59,295 nucleotides of DNA. It comes from Symbiodinium natans. Lineage: Eukaryota; Sar; Dinophyceae; Suessiales; Symbiodiniaceae. Below are positions 35,701-50,300 of the stretch, one piece after another. Within the stretch, counting starts at the first letter, position 1. Each line of letters opens with the position of its first letter. The notes beneath the pieces are model-generated. The model saw only the letters and a list, made by a program, of their open reading frames with translations. It was not told the origin of the DNA and did no database searches. The position numbers were made by a program, and so were the translations under genes. The stretch lies in NCBI GenBank assembly GCA_905221605.1, contig CAJNDS010002791.1:217501-276795 (forward strand), given 5' to 3'.

Positions 35701-38700
35701 GGAACTACAGTGCAGGTTTCGTGCCTTGGGGTTTCGGGTGCATTTAAAAGTTTTGGGGGGCTTCTGAGGTTTCAAAAATGCACTGCAACCTCCGTATGTG
35801 ATCTAAGCTATGATATGAATAATGAGGCCTAGGCGAATCACATACGGGGCAATGTGCATTTTTTGAAATGTAAAGTAAAGTACTCCCCTAATGCTATACT
35901 CCCCTAAACCCTGTGCGTAAATACCAACAGCAAACCCCAAATCCTCGAACTGTTTCCCCCCACAACTAAACCTAGTTAAACCCTTTAAACCCTAAACCGC
36001 AAGCCCAGATGGCGCAGCACTGCTCCTGGCAAGATTGGGCATTGGGGTTTAGGGTTTATTAGGGCTTAGGTTTTGGGCTTCAGGCGAGGGTTCATGGTGC
36101 ATGACCCTAAACCCTAAACCCTAAACCCCAAGCCCTAAACCCCCAAACCCTAAACCCCCAAACCCCGAAACCCTACAAACCGAACGCCCCTGACAGGTCA
36201 CCGGCGGCCGGAATGGCTACGGGGCCAAGCTGACGAACATCTTCTCGACCAAGTTCGCCGACCTGCCCTGTGATTGGATTTCGGTGTCTCGCTACATACT
36301 CCATATACAGGCTTTGCCCTAAATGCATACATACATACATACGTATGTATGTATGTACGTATGTATAAATATATATATATATATATATATACGGTTCATG
36401 TGAACAGCACGCCCTTGGCACTTAGCTTGTGTTCGGACTCTTTGGAGTGCAGTGCTTAGCGTTTGGGGCTTGCTACTTTGGGGGTTTAGGGTTTAGGGTT
36501 TAGGGTTTAGGGTTTAGGGTTTAGGGTTAGGGTTTAGGGTTTAGGGTTCAGGTTGGACCCTGCGTCAGTCCAGGCGTTTGCAAGCCATGGCGCACGATTC
36601 TTGCACGCTTTTTCACCACCCTAAGCACATCAACATATGGTGACCCGCCCTGAACCCCAACATTCTCAAGCGCCAACACCCGAATCCGCAGTCTGATGCC
36701 CGCAAGATATGTTGAGGGTTCAGGGTTCAGGGTTTAGGGTTTAGGGTTTAGGGTTTAGGGTTTAGGGTTTAGGGTTTAGGGTTTAGGGGTTCAGGGCTTA
36801 TAAGGGCTTTGGCCACTCTGAACTATCCCAAGCTTCGCGGACTTTCTGGTTCAGTTATTGGGGCCTCTGGAACTCTGAGGTCTGTGACCAAAGGCTCGCG
36901 AAGGTTTAGGGTTTAGGGTTTAGGGTTTAGGGTTTAGGGTTTAGGGTTCGAGGAAACGGGGTGCAGAAGTTTCGACGGTTCCCTTTGCAGCCCAAAGAGG
37001 CCCTGCGTTTGAAGCCCAAGTCCAAGCTTGGGAGGCAAAGCGAAGAACTATAGCAGGGTTTAGGTGGGTGTTGACTCTTCGGGATATATATATATATATA
37101 CATAGATGTATATATATATATATAAAGGGTTTAGGAGTTCAGGGCCTATGGCTTGCAGGGGTTGGGGCTGAGGGTTTAGGCCCAATTAGGGCTGAGAGTA
37201 TTTATTTGAAAGCCGGGCTGGCAGGTCATCGAATGCGGCGATGGCAAGAGAGGTCAGAAGTACGTCCAAACCTGGGAAAAGAACATGCAGGTGGGGTTTC
37301 AAACCCTAAACCCTAAACCCTAAGCCCTAAGCCCTAAACCCTAAACCCTAAACCCTAAACCCTAAACCCTAAACCCTAAACCCTAAACCCTAAACCCTAA
37401 ACCGGGTTTAGGGCTTGGGGTCGTTTAGGGTTCCGGGCTCAGGGTGGCGAGGTTTCTCCGTGCTGTTTTTGTGCTTGCTGGGCTTGAGTTGGAAAACATT
37501 TTGGTTTAGGGTTTAGGGTTTAGGGTTTAGAGTTTAGGGTTTAGGGTTTAGGGTTTAGGGCCAGCCTGAATTCTATACAACCTGGCAAACCCCATAGATA
37601 TCAAGTCTCTGTAGGCTCCCCAAAAAACTGAACCCTAAACCTCAAGCCTATTGCAATACAGAACCCGAGACGTGATCTCAATTAAGAGTCTACAGAGGGT
37701 TTGGGATTGAGAGTTTGGGGGTTGGGCTGGTTGGTTTAGGGTCTAGAATTTACGGTTTAGGGTTCTTGGCCTTAGGGCCTTAGGGGTTAGGGTTTAGGGT
37801 TTAGGTTTCGGGCTGAGGATCATATGCAGCCCGAATGCTGAATGACGCCCTGGAGAGGCATTCCGAGCACGTCGTAGGAATCTGCCAGCTCAACTAACTC
37901 ACCAAGTAACTTCGGTGCCTCTTTTGAACTGCATGGTTGCCGCGCAATTTCCTGTCTCTGCTTACACGAAGGAAGCACCCCACTCTTACAGCCAACCGTT
38001 GATTGGTACTCTGACCATCTCAGTGGCTGCTCAGCTTGGGCTGATATCTTTGGAGTTGTTTGGGTTAGAGGGCATAACCCTAAACCCTAAACCCTGTGGA
38101 AGAATAATAGGTTGGCTGATCGAAGCGCGGTATGGACATTTATGATTCCGAAACTTCTGGCCATCAAGCCCCCTAAAACGTTCAGGGCGCGCTTCCGCTT
38201 TCGCTTTTGCTGAGCGCTGAGCGTTGCGTTCTCTTTTCGCACGTGGCTGAGCACTGCTTCTGTACAGGTTTCCTTGGTAGCCCAGTGGTACCCTTTACCC
38301 TTTTTTTGGTTATGGGTTCCCTTAAAATAGCCAACCCCAAAAAGGGTACCAAGTTTCGCACCGGTCCGCATTGTGCCTCTTCTTATCTCGGTCGGGCCCT
38401 GCCGTCATCTTCGTAAAGCCATCGCGCGGCTCCGCTTGCATGCGCTTGGGCGCATCCGAACACAGGGCGCTTCCTTGCTACAAGAACCCGCTTGCCCCGC
38501 TGCCCGGATGACACCCCCCCTACGCCGTAAACCCTAAACCCTAAACCCGAAGTAAGGAGAAGAGCAAAGCCTCCATCACCAAGTACTCCGGCAAGGCGAC
38601 CAAGGGTTCTGGGCCTTTGGGTTTAGGGTTTAGGGTTTAGGGTTTAGGGTTAAGGAATAGCGGGGGAGGGAAGGGAGAATCCTGGACCTTGGACTTGACT

Positions 38701-38895
38701 TTTTCGAGAAGTTTGGGGCCCGATGGCGTCCCTGAACCCGTCAACGTGCCAGGCCCTAGCCTGTAAGCCCTAAACCTTATATACTTTGTGGTACTTTACT
38801 GTAACTTTAGATCCTTACCCTTTTTGGGTTTATTGGGTTTCTTAATAAGGCAGCTAAAAGTTTAATTTATAGCTCCCCTCCTGCGTGCAGCCAAG

Positions 38896-38931
<36 letters not shown>

Positions 38932-41343
38932 TGTATTGGTTGGTGGTCTCTTTAAGTAGGGTTTCTGTTTTGTAGGGGGGGTTCTTATTAGGGTATCTAG
39001 GGGCTATATTAAGGTATAAAGGTAACAGACAAAGAGGCCACCGGCCTTTATAACCCTCTAAGCCCCTCAGACCCTAATCCCCTCAAGGCCCCAAACTCCG
39101 CCACCCCCCATCGCCGAACGCCCTGAAATTCCGAGGGCACGCAGAGTGGGCCCTGATTCCCTTTCATGTTATAAAGCGACAAGACGACCTCTCATCCTGG
39201 GATACTCTGGGACCACCCCCAACCCCTACTCCCGAACACTTCCCAAGAAAAAGAAGACCCTAGACCCTGAACCCTACCAAGAAATGAAAAAGCACCCTAA
39301 ACCCTAAACCCTAAACCTCAAACTGATTCCGCCTTGAGGGCCCTAGATCGTCTAAGCCTTCCCTGCCCCTCGAACCTTTCGCTGGCTGTCGGACGTTGTG
39401 CGACTGGCCTGGCGTGGGATGCAACCTCCCTAAACCCTAAACCCCAAACCCTCAACCCTAAACCCCCAAGCAGGAGCCCTGCACCCTACTCGTAGTCACT
39501 GGATATAGGCCCTTGGGAATATCTTGTGAGGTCGCTAGCTGAGTACGTTCAGGGTTTCAGGGATTCGGGTACCAGGGTTCTAGCGCTGGCTACCCCTCAG
39601 ACCTCCGACTTCGAACCCTACACCCTAAACCCTGAACCCCGAACCCGGAACCCCGAACCCTGAACCTTGAACCCTAAACCCTAAACCCTAAACCTTGAAC
39701 CCTGAACCCTGAACCCCAACGCCAGGACTTCACAAAAGTCACTTTCTATCCGGACTTGAAGCGCTTTGGGATGTCCAAGCTGGACCAGGCATCGGGTTAG
39801 TGGGGTGTAGGATTTAGGGTTTAGGGTTTAGGGTTTGGGGTTCGTCAATGACGCGGGCTCAGGGTTCTGGGTTTAGGGCTTAGTTGTTTCTGCGATTTTG
39901 GGTGATCTCTCCTGGTCTAGGAAACCCACCAGAGTAGGCAAGCAGTACGCTCATGCATCTTCTCTGGGTTTTGGTTTTACCTACAAGCCGCACTAAGCAA
40001 AAAGCAAAACGTGTCTCTCTCTTGTACGTAGGCGACAGGAGGGCCTTGCACGACATATCTATGTCTATATATATATATATACATATCTATACATGCCTCC
40101 ATGAGTGTATACACAGACATTATGATATACATATATATATATATATATGTATATATATATGTTGCAGAATACTTTAGGCTACCACGAGGGGCCCATAGTT
40201 CAGATGAACCGCAAGTCGTTCCCCTGATGAGGATTCGCTTTCAGTGCTTCTTTTTTTGCTTTTGCTTTCTCAAAGCAAAGCTGAGGCTTACAGCTTTTCA
40301 GGATGCGTGAGGGTTTAGGCTTTCGGGTTTAGGCTTCAGGCTTCAGGCTTTAGGCTTTCGGCTTTAGGCTTTAGCCTTTAGGCTTTAGGCTTTAGGCTTT
40401 AGGCTTTAGGCTTTAGGGTAGGGGGTTTAGGTGCTACTAAGGGAACCGAAACCCTCAAAAAAAGGCGACCTCGGTTCCCAATGCAGACGCTACCATCGCT
40501 GAGCCCGAAGGCTAAACCCCAAGACATAAGGCCTAGCCACAGGCTTGGGGTTTAGGGTTTAGGGTTTAGAGGGTTTAGGGTTTAGGGTTTAGGGTTTGTT
40601 TATGGCACAGGGTTTCTTCTCTTTCGGACATACGGCGTCACACGTTGCCAGGACGTGGTGGCCCTGATGAAGAAGCGCGTGATGGACTGCCTGCGGGTCA
40701 AACGGGGGGTTGATCTAAACGCATGAATTGACCTATGGTTCCCTTACGAATTATGTTCTGTTGTTGTATGAAGCCCAAACCCTAAACCCTCAACCCAAAA
40801 CCCATGAAACTTTGGGGGGAACCTGACATGTCCCCCCCTAAGCCACCCAAATATGGTTCCAAGCACGCACCGAGCCCCACAAGTCCTAAACTCTACTCAC
40901 CCTCAGACCCCATAGAGCCCTCAAGTGTCAAGTGTCGGACCCTAAACCCTACACCCTTAACCCTCACCGGGATGATTTGGGATTCACTGTTCCTGCAGGG
41001 CTAATATTGCCTTGCTGTTTAGGGTTTAGGGTTTAGGGTTTAGGGTTTAGGGTTTAGGGTTTAGGGTTTAGGGTTTAGGGTTTAGGGTTTAGGGCTCCAA
41101 GGCTGTTAAGTTTTCGGGATTGGGGTTCAGGGGTTTCCACGAGTTTCGACTCAGGTGCCCCCTGGTGGTAGGATCTTCTGAACAAGCAGCACCACCTCGA
41201 ACCTGAAGTCCTACATAGGAGCCCTGGCAACCCAAAGGCTCCTATGCAGTACCTTTTTGGGGTAGTTTACCCCTAAATCCCTTACAATTAACCCAAAAAA
41301 GGAACTAACCTGGAGCCTTCAGAACCCTAAACCCCAGATGAAA

Positions 41344-41376
<33 letters not shown>

Positions 41377-44300
41377 TAGCCTTAGAGCCCCAGCACCGCC
41401 AGCTCCAGCACCCCAGAGCCCTGGAACGCCAGAGCTCCGGTTTAGGGTTTGGGGTTTGGGGTTTAGGGTTTAGGGTTTGGTCGCACTGAGCCATCCCAAA
41501 CGCAGGACGCCGGGGGCTCCACAGACAAGAGGCCGGCCGCTTTTTAGGGTTTTCGTTTAGGGTTTAGGGTTTAGGGTTTAGGATTAGGGTTGTCCTAAGC
41601 CTTTTTTCCATCTCCCAATTTTTCCCAAAGCGCCTGCAGGGATGAACCCCCTGTTGCCATACTGTCGTTAGGGTTTGGTGGTTTAGTGGGGCCCTTGCCG
41701 TTTGTTGGTGAAGGTTCTCGCAGCTCACCCCAGGGAGTCACACTATCAACAGAAGCTCCCGATGTTTCCCCAAAGCCCCTGTTTGCCCTATCCCACCCAA
41801 AAAAGAACAAAAACTTGGAGGCCAGTTCCCTTTCTTTGAGGGCGAGCTTCCCTTATGCATCCCATCGTTCGCAAGACAGCGACGCCTTTAAGCCCTAAGC
41901 CTTTTTGGCTACAGTGTTCACTGGCTCGAGTTAAACCCTAAACCCTAAACCCTAAACCCTAAACCCTAAACCCTAAATGGGGGAACCGTGCGGCGGCCTT
42001 CGCTTGTCCCAAGGTGCCGCGTGTTTCTGAACGACAGCCCGGTGTCGGTGAAAGAGTTCAAGGTGCAGCGGTTCAGGGTTTAGGGTTTAGGGTTTAGGGT
42101 TTAGGGTTTAGGGTTTAGGGTTTAGGGCTTGAGAGTTTACGGGGTTGAAGAGGCTTACCCGAAACCTCCGAGAACCCCTGAAAAGAACGGAAGGTTGAGG
42201 CAAAAGCTAAGAATGAGGTGAGTGCAGGCAGGGGCTACGGCTCGGGACTTCAAGATCACAAGGCTTGTGGGGTTTGTAGTTTGGGTTCGTAAGGTACGCG
42301 GCCTGAAGACGTCACAGAATGCTAAATGCTTCATCGTAGTACCTATGGGGCGTCAAAGGGAGGGAGGCTCCAAGCGCCCATCTTCCAACAAATAAGTCCA
42401 CAACAGGCCGAAGCTTTAATGCGCCTTAATACCTACTAATTGCCTCAAAACCCCCCAACAAATGGAAAGTATTCTTCCTTATAAGGGCAATATAGGCACC
42501 CTAAACCCTAAACCCTAAACCCTAAACCCTAAACCCTAAACCCTAAACCCTAAACCCTAAACCCTAAACCCTAAACCCTATTTTGAGGGGAGCCTCATGA
42601 CTGGGAGCCTACGGATGACCCTCTATAGTGGTGGGTTTAGGGTTTAGGGTTTAGGTTTAGGGTTTAGGGTTTAGGGTTTAGGGTTTAGGGTTTAGGGTTT
42701 AGGGTTTAGGGTTTAGGGTTGGGGGCTCTACTTTTTGGATCCTCCCAGGGGCCTGGGTTAGTATGGGCCCTTAAATGCGGGCCCATACTTCAGAACCCTT
42801 TATAAAGAAGGTAATGGACCATATGAAGGGACCATATAATTGCCCTTAGACACTAGACCCAAGAGTAAACCAGGAATCAAAAGGGTGCCCTTTTTGGCTT
42901 AACAGGGCTTTAACGGGAACCTAAACCCTAAAAAAGAGGGGAACAAGGACCTACTCTGGTCTGGGCCCTACCCTAAACCCTAAACTCTAAACCCTAAACC
43001 CTAAACCCTAAACCCTAAACCCTAAAAAGAAGGCAAGGGACCACCTTCTCATGGGCCCACATGAGCCCCCACCTGGAACCCTAAACCCTCTGAGCTTAAA
43101 GCTTCCGAATGGTGACGTGAGGACTATGTGGAGCTGTACTTCGAGAAGGACCGGGCTGGCTGAGGGTTTAGGGTTTAGGGATTAGGGATTTAGGGTTTAG
43201 GGTTTAAGGGTTTAAGGCTTTAGGGTTTTAGGGTTTTAGGGTCTAGGGTTTTAGGGTTTTAGGGTTTTAGGGCTTGGGGTTTAGGGTTCAGGGAGAGTTC
43301 TACTCTTTGCTTCAAGTGCCCCATACGACCACAGGACCGTGAGGACCGTTCCGTATGATGGAGACTCTTCGAGGAGCTCCTTGATTCGATCCACCCCCCC
43401 CCCCCCAAGTCTTGGAGCACCTGCCTTCTACTCCGTTGATGTGCGGTTGGGGGTCGAGAGTCTTTCCGGTGCAGGGTCTAGGGTTTATGATTTAGGGCTT
43501 AGGGTTTAGAGAAGCAGGGGAGAAACAGGAGAAACCGCGAGGCCACTGGAGACCATCTGGATGATCATGAGCTTCCCTCGTGCCCCTTCTCCTCGGCCCC
43601 TCCTCGTATTCGACCACCCTGGGGTGGAGATCACGTGTGCCCACTTTGGGGTGCCGGAACCTCTTGATAGAGGAAGGCCTACTTGAGACCAGGAAATCAA
43701 AGCCGATGGGCTCTTCCCTGAGAGCTTCTGCCACCAAGGAGACGTGTCATTGATGACTGCTACCCAGTGACGAGCTTGAAAGCTCTGAAGCGCCTCCCTT
43801 CCGCCTCAAGGGCCGTTTTCCCTGCCTGCGCGAGGGTTTAGGGTTTAGGGTTTAGGGTTTAGGGTTTAGGGTTTAGGGTTTAGGGTTTAGGGTTCTGGGC
43901 TCGCGGATGAGAAGGCTGTTGCGGGGGAGTCACTCGCCAAGGTCGCGGGCGCTGAGATCGACTCGAGCCACGGCACCAGGCAGACTGGACTTGTGCTGGC
44001 GGGCGCCCCCCGAACATAGCGCCTGCCCCTGGCTTCGGGTTTAGGGTTTAGGGTTTAGGGTTCAGGGTTTAGGGTTTAGGGTTTTGGGATTTGGGTTTTT
44101 TCAGCCCTGAAGCTATAGGCCCTAAAAGCTCAAGCCACCATGAACCGCAGAAGGGAACAGGGGCAGCCCGAAACTTTAACCGTAAACCCACCACGCACCA
44201 CCTGAAAAGAGGGGAAACCCTCAACCCGGCACCCCGAACCCTAAATAGCTAACCCCTAACCCCCCCATGAACCACGAAGAGTAGAGTGAAAATCTCAAAC

Positions 44301-47300
44301 CCTTTTTCGGCCTTTAAGAAAACTGGACCACCCACAAACCAGACGGAACAAGGCTCAAGCCCCCAAATCCTCCCTCTGCAAACCCCTGTAACCCCCTGAA
44401 ACCCCCAAACCCCTCTACCCCTGAAGACACCAAAAGCGCTAAAACACACAAACCTGACTAGCTCCCCCTCCACACGCAAAAACTGGTAACAAAGAGCGAG
44501 CGAACATCGCCATTGAAGGTCAGTTTTTCTAGTTATCCCCTCTCACTTAGCCATTGCGCTTCCACTTCGTCGTAACTTGTGCTCAGGTACTAATGGAATG
44601 CCGAGCGAAACCCTAAACCCTAAACCCTAAACCCCAAACCCAATACTGCTGGGCAAAGGCCAAGATGAATCCTTAGAACCCAGTTCATACAGGACTGAGA
44701 GGTCAGCTGTAACTGCCTCTTGGGCTGAAACAACTCTGGGAATGCGAGAGTAGGAAGGCAACATAGCTTTGTGGTACTTTACTGTAACTTTAGATCCTTA
44801 CCTTTTTTGGGTTTATTGGGTTTCTTGTTAAGGCAGCTAAAAGTTTAATTTATAGCTGCCCTCCTGAGTGCAGGCAACATAGGAAGTCAACCAGAAAGAC
44901 CCCCTTTTCGGGTTGGGGTTTGGGGCTGATATTTCTGGGCTATGAGGCTGCAGGCTTCCTGGCAGTCAGAACACCGCAATTCGGGTTTAGGGTTTAGGGT
45001 TTAGGGTTTAGGGTTTAGGGTTTAGGGTTTAGGCTTAAGAACTCCATCGTCTTATTTTGACATCGCAAGGACGGTGAAGGCGTCATCAGCTTGATCGTGT
45101 ACGAAAGGGAAAGAAAGTAAAGGTTGAATCGCTCTCTCCCTGTCACACCTTGAGACCGGAACTCTCATATGAAGTAGGGTTTATATTGCTGTTACTGGTG
45201 AGTGTATATAAGGTTCCTTTTAATATCGGTGAGTGTATATATTGGGTGTCCTCTTGGGGGTACAAGAAATATGTACCCTAATTCATATGGGCAGCCCTGT
45301 TGGGGTCTACACTGGGTTTGGCAGCAAGCCCTGTAACTCCGAGCCTGCAAAACGCAGTCCCAAGCCGCGACTATGCAAAGCACTGGACCGAGGATAGGGT
45401 TTAGGGATACATTAGGGTTAAGTCTAGGGTGTAAAGTTTAGAGTTTAGGGTTTAGGGTGTAGGTTTAGGATTTAGGGTTGCTTTTGAGGTAGACATTTTG
45501 GGTTTAGGGTTTCGGGCAGACCCTCGAGGATCAGCCGCGTGTCTACGACAAGTTTGGGGACCGCTGGCTCCTCAGAGGAGTGAGGGAGGTCTGGGGTTTA
45601 GGGTTTAGGGTTTAGGGTCTAGGTGTAAACCCTAAACCCTAGGCAGGGTTCTGATGGTCGACTTGACGATTGCTGTCCTTAGAGTGCAGCTGCAATGAAG
45701 CCTAGAAGCCCTACTTCAAGCCTAGGGTTTAGGGTTTAGGGTTTAGGGTTTAGGGTTTAGGGTTTAGGGTTTAGGGTTTAGGATGATACCCTAGCGACCT
45801 TAGACCGACACCCTAAACCCGAAGCGTCAAAGGCTAAACACCAGACCCTAAACCCTAGCGGTTAAGGGTTCTGAGCTCCTAAACCCCTAAACCCCTAAAC
45901 CCGGTTTATGGTTCAGGGTTTAGGGTTCAGGGTTTAGGGTTTAGGGTTTAGGGTTTAGGGTTCAGGGTTTATGTTTTAACCCCAAACCCTAAACCCCTAA
46001 ACTCAAAGCGAACTACCTAACAATGGGCGGCCAACACCGCAAGCCCTCGTTCCCCTTGTGACCGGTCCAACAGAAGCCCCCTAACCCAGTCTTCGGGTCT
46101 CAGGCTTTTAGGGATTTTGGGTTTAGGGTTTAGGGTTTAGAGTTTAGAGTTTAGAGTTTAGAGTTTAGGGTTTAGGGTTTAGGGTTTAGGGTTTAGGGTT
46201 TAGGGTTCAGAGTTTAGGGTGTTAAGGCTTAAGGGCTTAAGGTTTAGGGCTCATGGCCTAAGGCTTTAGGGTTTAGGGTGCAAGGGTTTAGGCCTAAAGG
46301 TGGAAGGGTTTAGGGTTTGGGTTTAGGGTTTAGGGTTTAGGGTTTAGGGCTTAGGGTTTAGGGTTTAGGGTTTAGGGTTTAGGGTTTTAGCAGCAAAACC
46401 TTCACCCTAAACCCGCGGGCCCTAAAAGAAGCCCCTGAGCCCAAGACCCTTCCCCAGGGCCCCAACGCCCTAAACCCCTTAGGCTTTAGGGTTTAGGGTT
46501 TAGGGTTTAGGGTTTGACCCTACCACCCTAACACCCTAGACCCTAGAACCCTAACACCCCAGACCCTAACACCCTAACGCCCTTTCCCCTACCTCACATC
46601 CCAACACCCTTAACACCCTAAACCCCAAACCCCTCCAAACCCTAAACCCTAAACCCCAAGCCCTAAACCCTAAATCCTAAACCCCAAACCACCCTAAATT
46701 TAAGAGCCTCCGGCTCAAGCCGCCGACCCCGCTGGAGCATAGTTGAGAGGTCTATCCCAGCCTGCTCGGCAGAGTTCTGTGAAACGTTTGGGGGGGGTAG
46801 GGGGTAGCACCAGGACAAGCTCAAGCCAAAAAGACAGGTGGTGGGGGTGGGGGGGTGGGGGTGGCGGGGTGGGGGGGTGGTGCGGGGTGGGGGGTGGGGG
46901 GGGGGGGTGGGGGGGGGTGTGGGTGGCGGGTGTGGGGGGTGGGGGGGGGTGTGTGCAGCTTAAATAGGGTCTATTTGGAAGCTGAGACTTGTGTTTTAAA
47001 GAGGAAATCAGGCCCCAAAACGTATACTTATTTACAAGAGACAACTTCCAAATAGACCCTATTTTAGGTTCTGTAGGGTTGCCAAGACAGAATTTAATTC
47101 AATTAATTCAATTAATTCATTTATTTACACTTGGGGAGGTTGAATTAATTGAATTAATTGAATAAATTCAATTAATTCACCCCCCCTTTTGGAATTAATT
47201 GAATTAAATGAATTAATGGAATTAATTGAATTAATGGAATTAATTGAATTAATTGAATTAATTCAATTAATTCCAAATGAGGGGTGAATTAATTGAATTA

Positions 47301-50300
47301 ATTCAATTAATTCAGTTAATTCAATTAATTCAATTAATTCAATTAATTCAATTAATTCAATTAATTCCAAATGGGGGGGTGGGGGGCTCGGGGCTGGGGG
47401 CGGGGGGGGGGGCACCATTTGGAAATAATTGAATTAATTGAATTAATTCACCCCCCCCCCTTTTGGAATTAATTGAATTAAATGAATTAATGGAATTAAT
47501 TGAATTAATGGAATTAATTGAATTAATTCAATTAATTCAATTAATTCCAAATGGGGGGTCAATTAACTGAATTAATTCAATTAATTCAATTAATTCAATT
47601 AATTCAATTAATTCAATTAATTCCAAATGGGGGGGGGGCACCATTCCGGGCTCGTAAATTAGTATTGCGGGGAGGCCCGGGCTCGTGATTTAGTATTGGG
47701 GGGAGGCCCGGGCTCGTGATTTAGTATTGGGGGGAGGCCCGGCCTCGTAATTTGGAGGCCGGGCTCGTGATTTAGCCCGGGCTCGTGATTTAGTATTGGG
47801 GGGAGGCCCGGGCTCGTGATTTAGTATCGCGGGAAGGCCCGGGCTCGTAATTTAGTATTGGGGGGAGGCCCGGGCTCGTGATTTAGTATTGGGGGGAGGC
47901 CCGGGCTCGTGGTTTAGTATTGGGGGGAGGAGGATTCCCCAGCCCCCACCCCCCATTTGGAAATAAATGAATTAATTGAATTAATTGAAATAATTGAATT
48001 AATTCAATTAATTCAATTAATTCATTTCGAACGCGATGAGAAATGCGCGGCTCGATTTGGCCAAATTTTGCCGGGCAGCCTCCGGGCAAAATTTGGCCAA
48101 ATCGAGCCGCGCCTTTCTGAAGGCCCGAAATTTTTAAACTATCGCGGCTCGATTTGGCCAAATTTTGCCGGGCAGCTTCCGGGCAAAATTTGGCCAAATC
48201 GGGCTGCCCTTCGTATGCGATGAGAAATGCGTGGCTCGATTTGGCCAAATTTTGCCCGGAGGCTGCCCGGCAAAATTTGGCCAAATCGAGCCGCGCCTAT
48301 TCATTTATTTCCAAATGGAGGGGGGGCCTCGCCCCGTGTGCAGCTTAAATAGGGTCTATTTGGAAGCTGGGAATCGTATTTACAAGAGGAAAACAGGCCC
48401 CAAAACGTATACTTATTCACAAGAGCCATGTTCCAAATAGACCCTATTTTAGGTCCTGTAGGGTTGCACAGACAGAATTTAATTCATTAAATTCCTTAAT
48501 TTCCACTTTCCCCCTGGAATTTAATTAATTTAATCAATTAATTCAATTAATTAATTTATTTCCAAAGGGGGGGTGGAATTAATTGAATTAATTCAATTAA
48601 TTCAATTAATTCAATTAATTCAATTAATTCATTTATTTCCAAATGGGGGGGATTCCCCAGCCCCCACCCCTCTCCCCCCTTTGGAAATAAATAAATTAAT
48701 TGAATTAATTGAATTAATTGAATTAATTCAATTAATTCAATTAATTCAATTAATTGATTTATTTCCAAAGGGGGGTGGAATTAATTGAATTAATTCAATT
48801 AATTCAATTAATTCAATTAATTCAATTAATTCATTTATTTCCAAATGGGGGGGATTCCCCAGACCCCACCCCCCCCAGCTCGATTTGGCCAAATTTTGCC
48901 CGGAGGCTGCCCGGCAAAATTTGGCCAAATCGAGCCGCGCCTTTCTGGAGGCCCGAAATTATTTAAACTATCGCGGCTCGATTTGGCCAAATTTTGCCGG
49001 GCAGCCTCCGGGCAAAATGTGGCCAAATCGAGCCACGCATTTCTCATCGCATACGAAGGGCAGCCCGATTTGGCCAAATTTTGCCCGGAAGCTGCCCGGC
49101 AAAATTTGGCCAAATCGAGCCGCGATAGTTTAAAAATTTCGGGCCTTCAGAAAGGCGCGGTTCGATTTGGCCAAATTTTGCCCGGAGGCTGCCCGGCAAA
49201 ATTTGGCCAAATCGAGCCGCGCATTTCTCATCGCGTTCGACGAGCAGCCCGATTTGGCCAAATTTTGCCCGCAGACTGCCCGGCAAAATCTGGCCAAATC
49301 GAGCCCGGCAAAATCTGGCCAAATCGAGCCGCGCCTTTCTGGAGGCCCGAAATTATTTAAACTATCGCGGCTCGGTTTGGCCAAATTTTGCCGGGAAGTC
49401 TGCGGGCAAAATTTGGCCAAATCGGGCTGCTCGTCGTACGCGCTGAGAAATGCGCGGCTCGGTTTGGCCAAATTTTGCCGGGCAGCCTCCGGGCAAAATT
49501 TGGCCAAATCGAGCCGCGCATTTCTCATGGCATACGAAGAGCAGCCCGATTTGGCCAAATTTTGCCCGCAGGCTGCCCGTCAAAATTTGGCCAAATCGAG
49601 CCGCGATAGTTTAAATAATTTCGTTCAATTAGTTCATTCATTTCCAAATGGGGGGGATTCCCCAGCCCCCACCCCCCCCCCTTTGGAAATAAATGAAATA
49701 ATTGAAATAATTGAATTAATTGAATTAATGGAATTAATTGAATTAATTGAATTTCAATTAATTCAATTAATTCAATTAATTCATTTATTTCCAAAGGGGG
49801 GGGGTGGAATTAATTGAATTAATTGAATTAATTGAATTAATTCAATTAATTGAATTGATTCAATTAATTCAATTAATTCAATTAATTCAATTAATTCCAA
49901 ATGGGGGGATTCCCCAGCCCCCACCCCTCCCCCCCCTTTGGAAATAAATGAATTAATTGAATTAAGTGAATTAATTGAAATAATTGAATTAATTCAATTA
50001 ATTCAATTAATTCCACCTCCCCTTTGGAAATACATGAATTAATTGAATTACTTGAAATTCAATTAATTCAATTAATTCAATTAATTCAATTAATTCAATT
50101 AATTCAATTAATTCAATTAATTCAATTAGTTCATTTATTTCCAAAGGGTGGGGGGGGTGGGGGCTGGGGAATCCCCCCCCATTGGGAAATAAATGAATTA
50201 ATTGAATTAATTGAATTAATTGAAATAATTGAATTAATTCAATTAATTCAATTAATTCCACCTCCCCTTTGGAAATAAATAAATTAATTGAATTAATTGA

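Larger units (their letters stand above)
48030..49620. repeat. Palindromic CGATTTGGCCAAATTTTGCC units
   Basis: Repeated pairs of CGATTTGGCCAAATTTTGCC and its complement with CGGAGGCTGCC-type centres, joined by short linkers (GCGATGAGAAATGCG, AGGCCCGAAATT). Occurs at 48,030-48,295 and 48,875-49,620. Open frames such as AKFCPEAARQNLAKSS on both strands are repeat artefacts. Confidence 0.9.

Noticed and set aside
43492-43737. Minus-strand open frames of 64-81 codons
   Set aside because: Lie in a topoisomerase II intron on the opposite strand, with no family recognised.
43900-44010. Possible extra topoisomerase II exon (AGESLAKVAGAEIDSS)
   Set aside because: Reads open and coding-like, but does not align to the segment expected between YFEK and RVYDKF. 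Left out of the model, though a lineage-specific insert is possible.
46715-47044. Pro/His-rich and Gly-rich open frames
   Set aside because: Products of the poly-G minisatellite on each strand.
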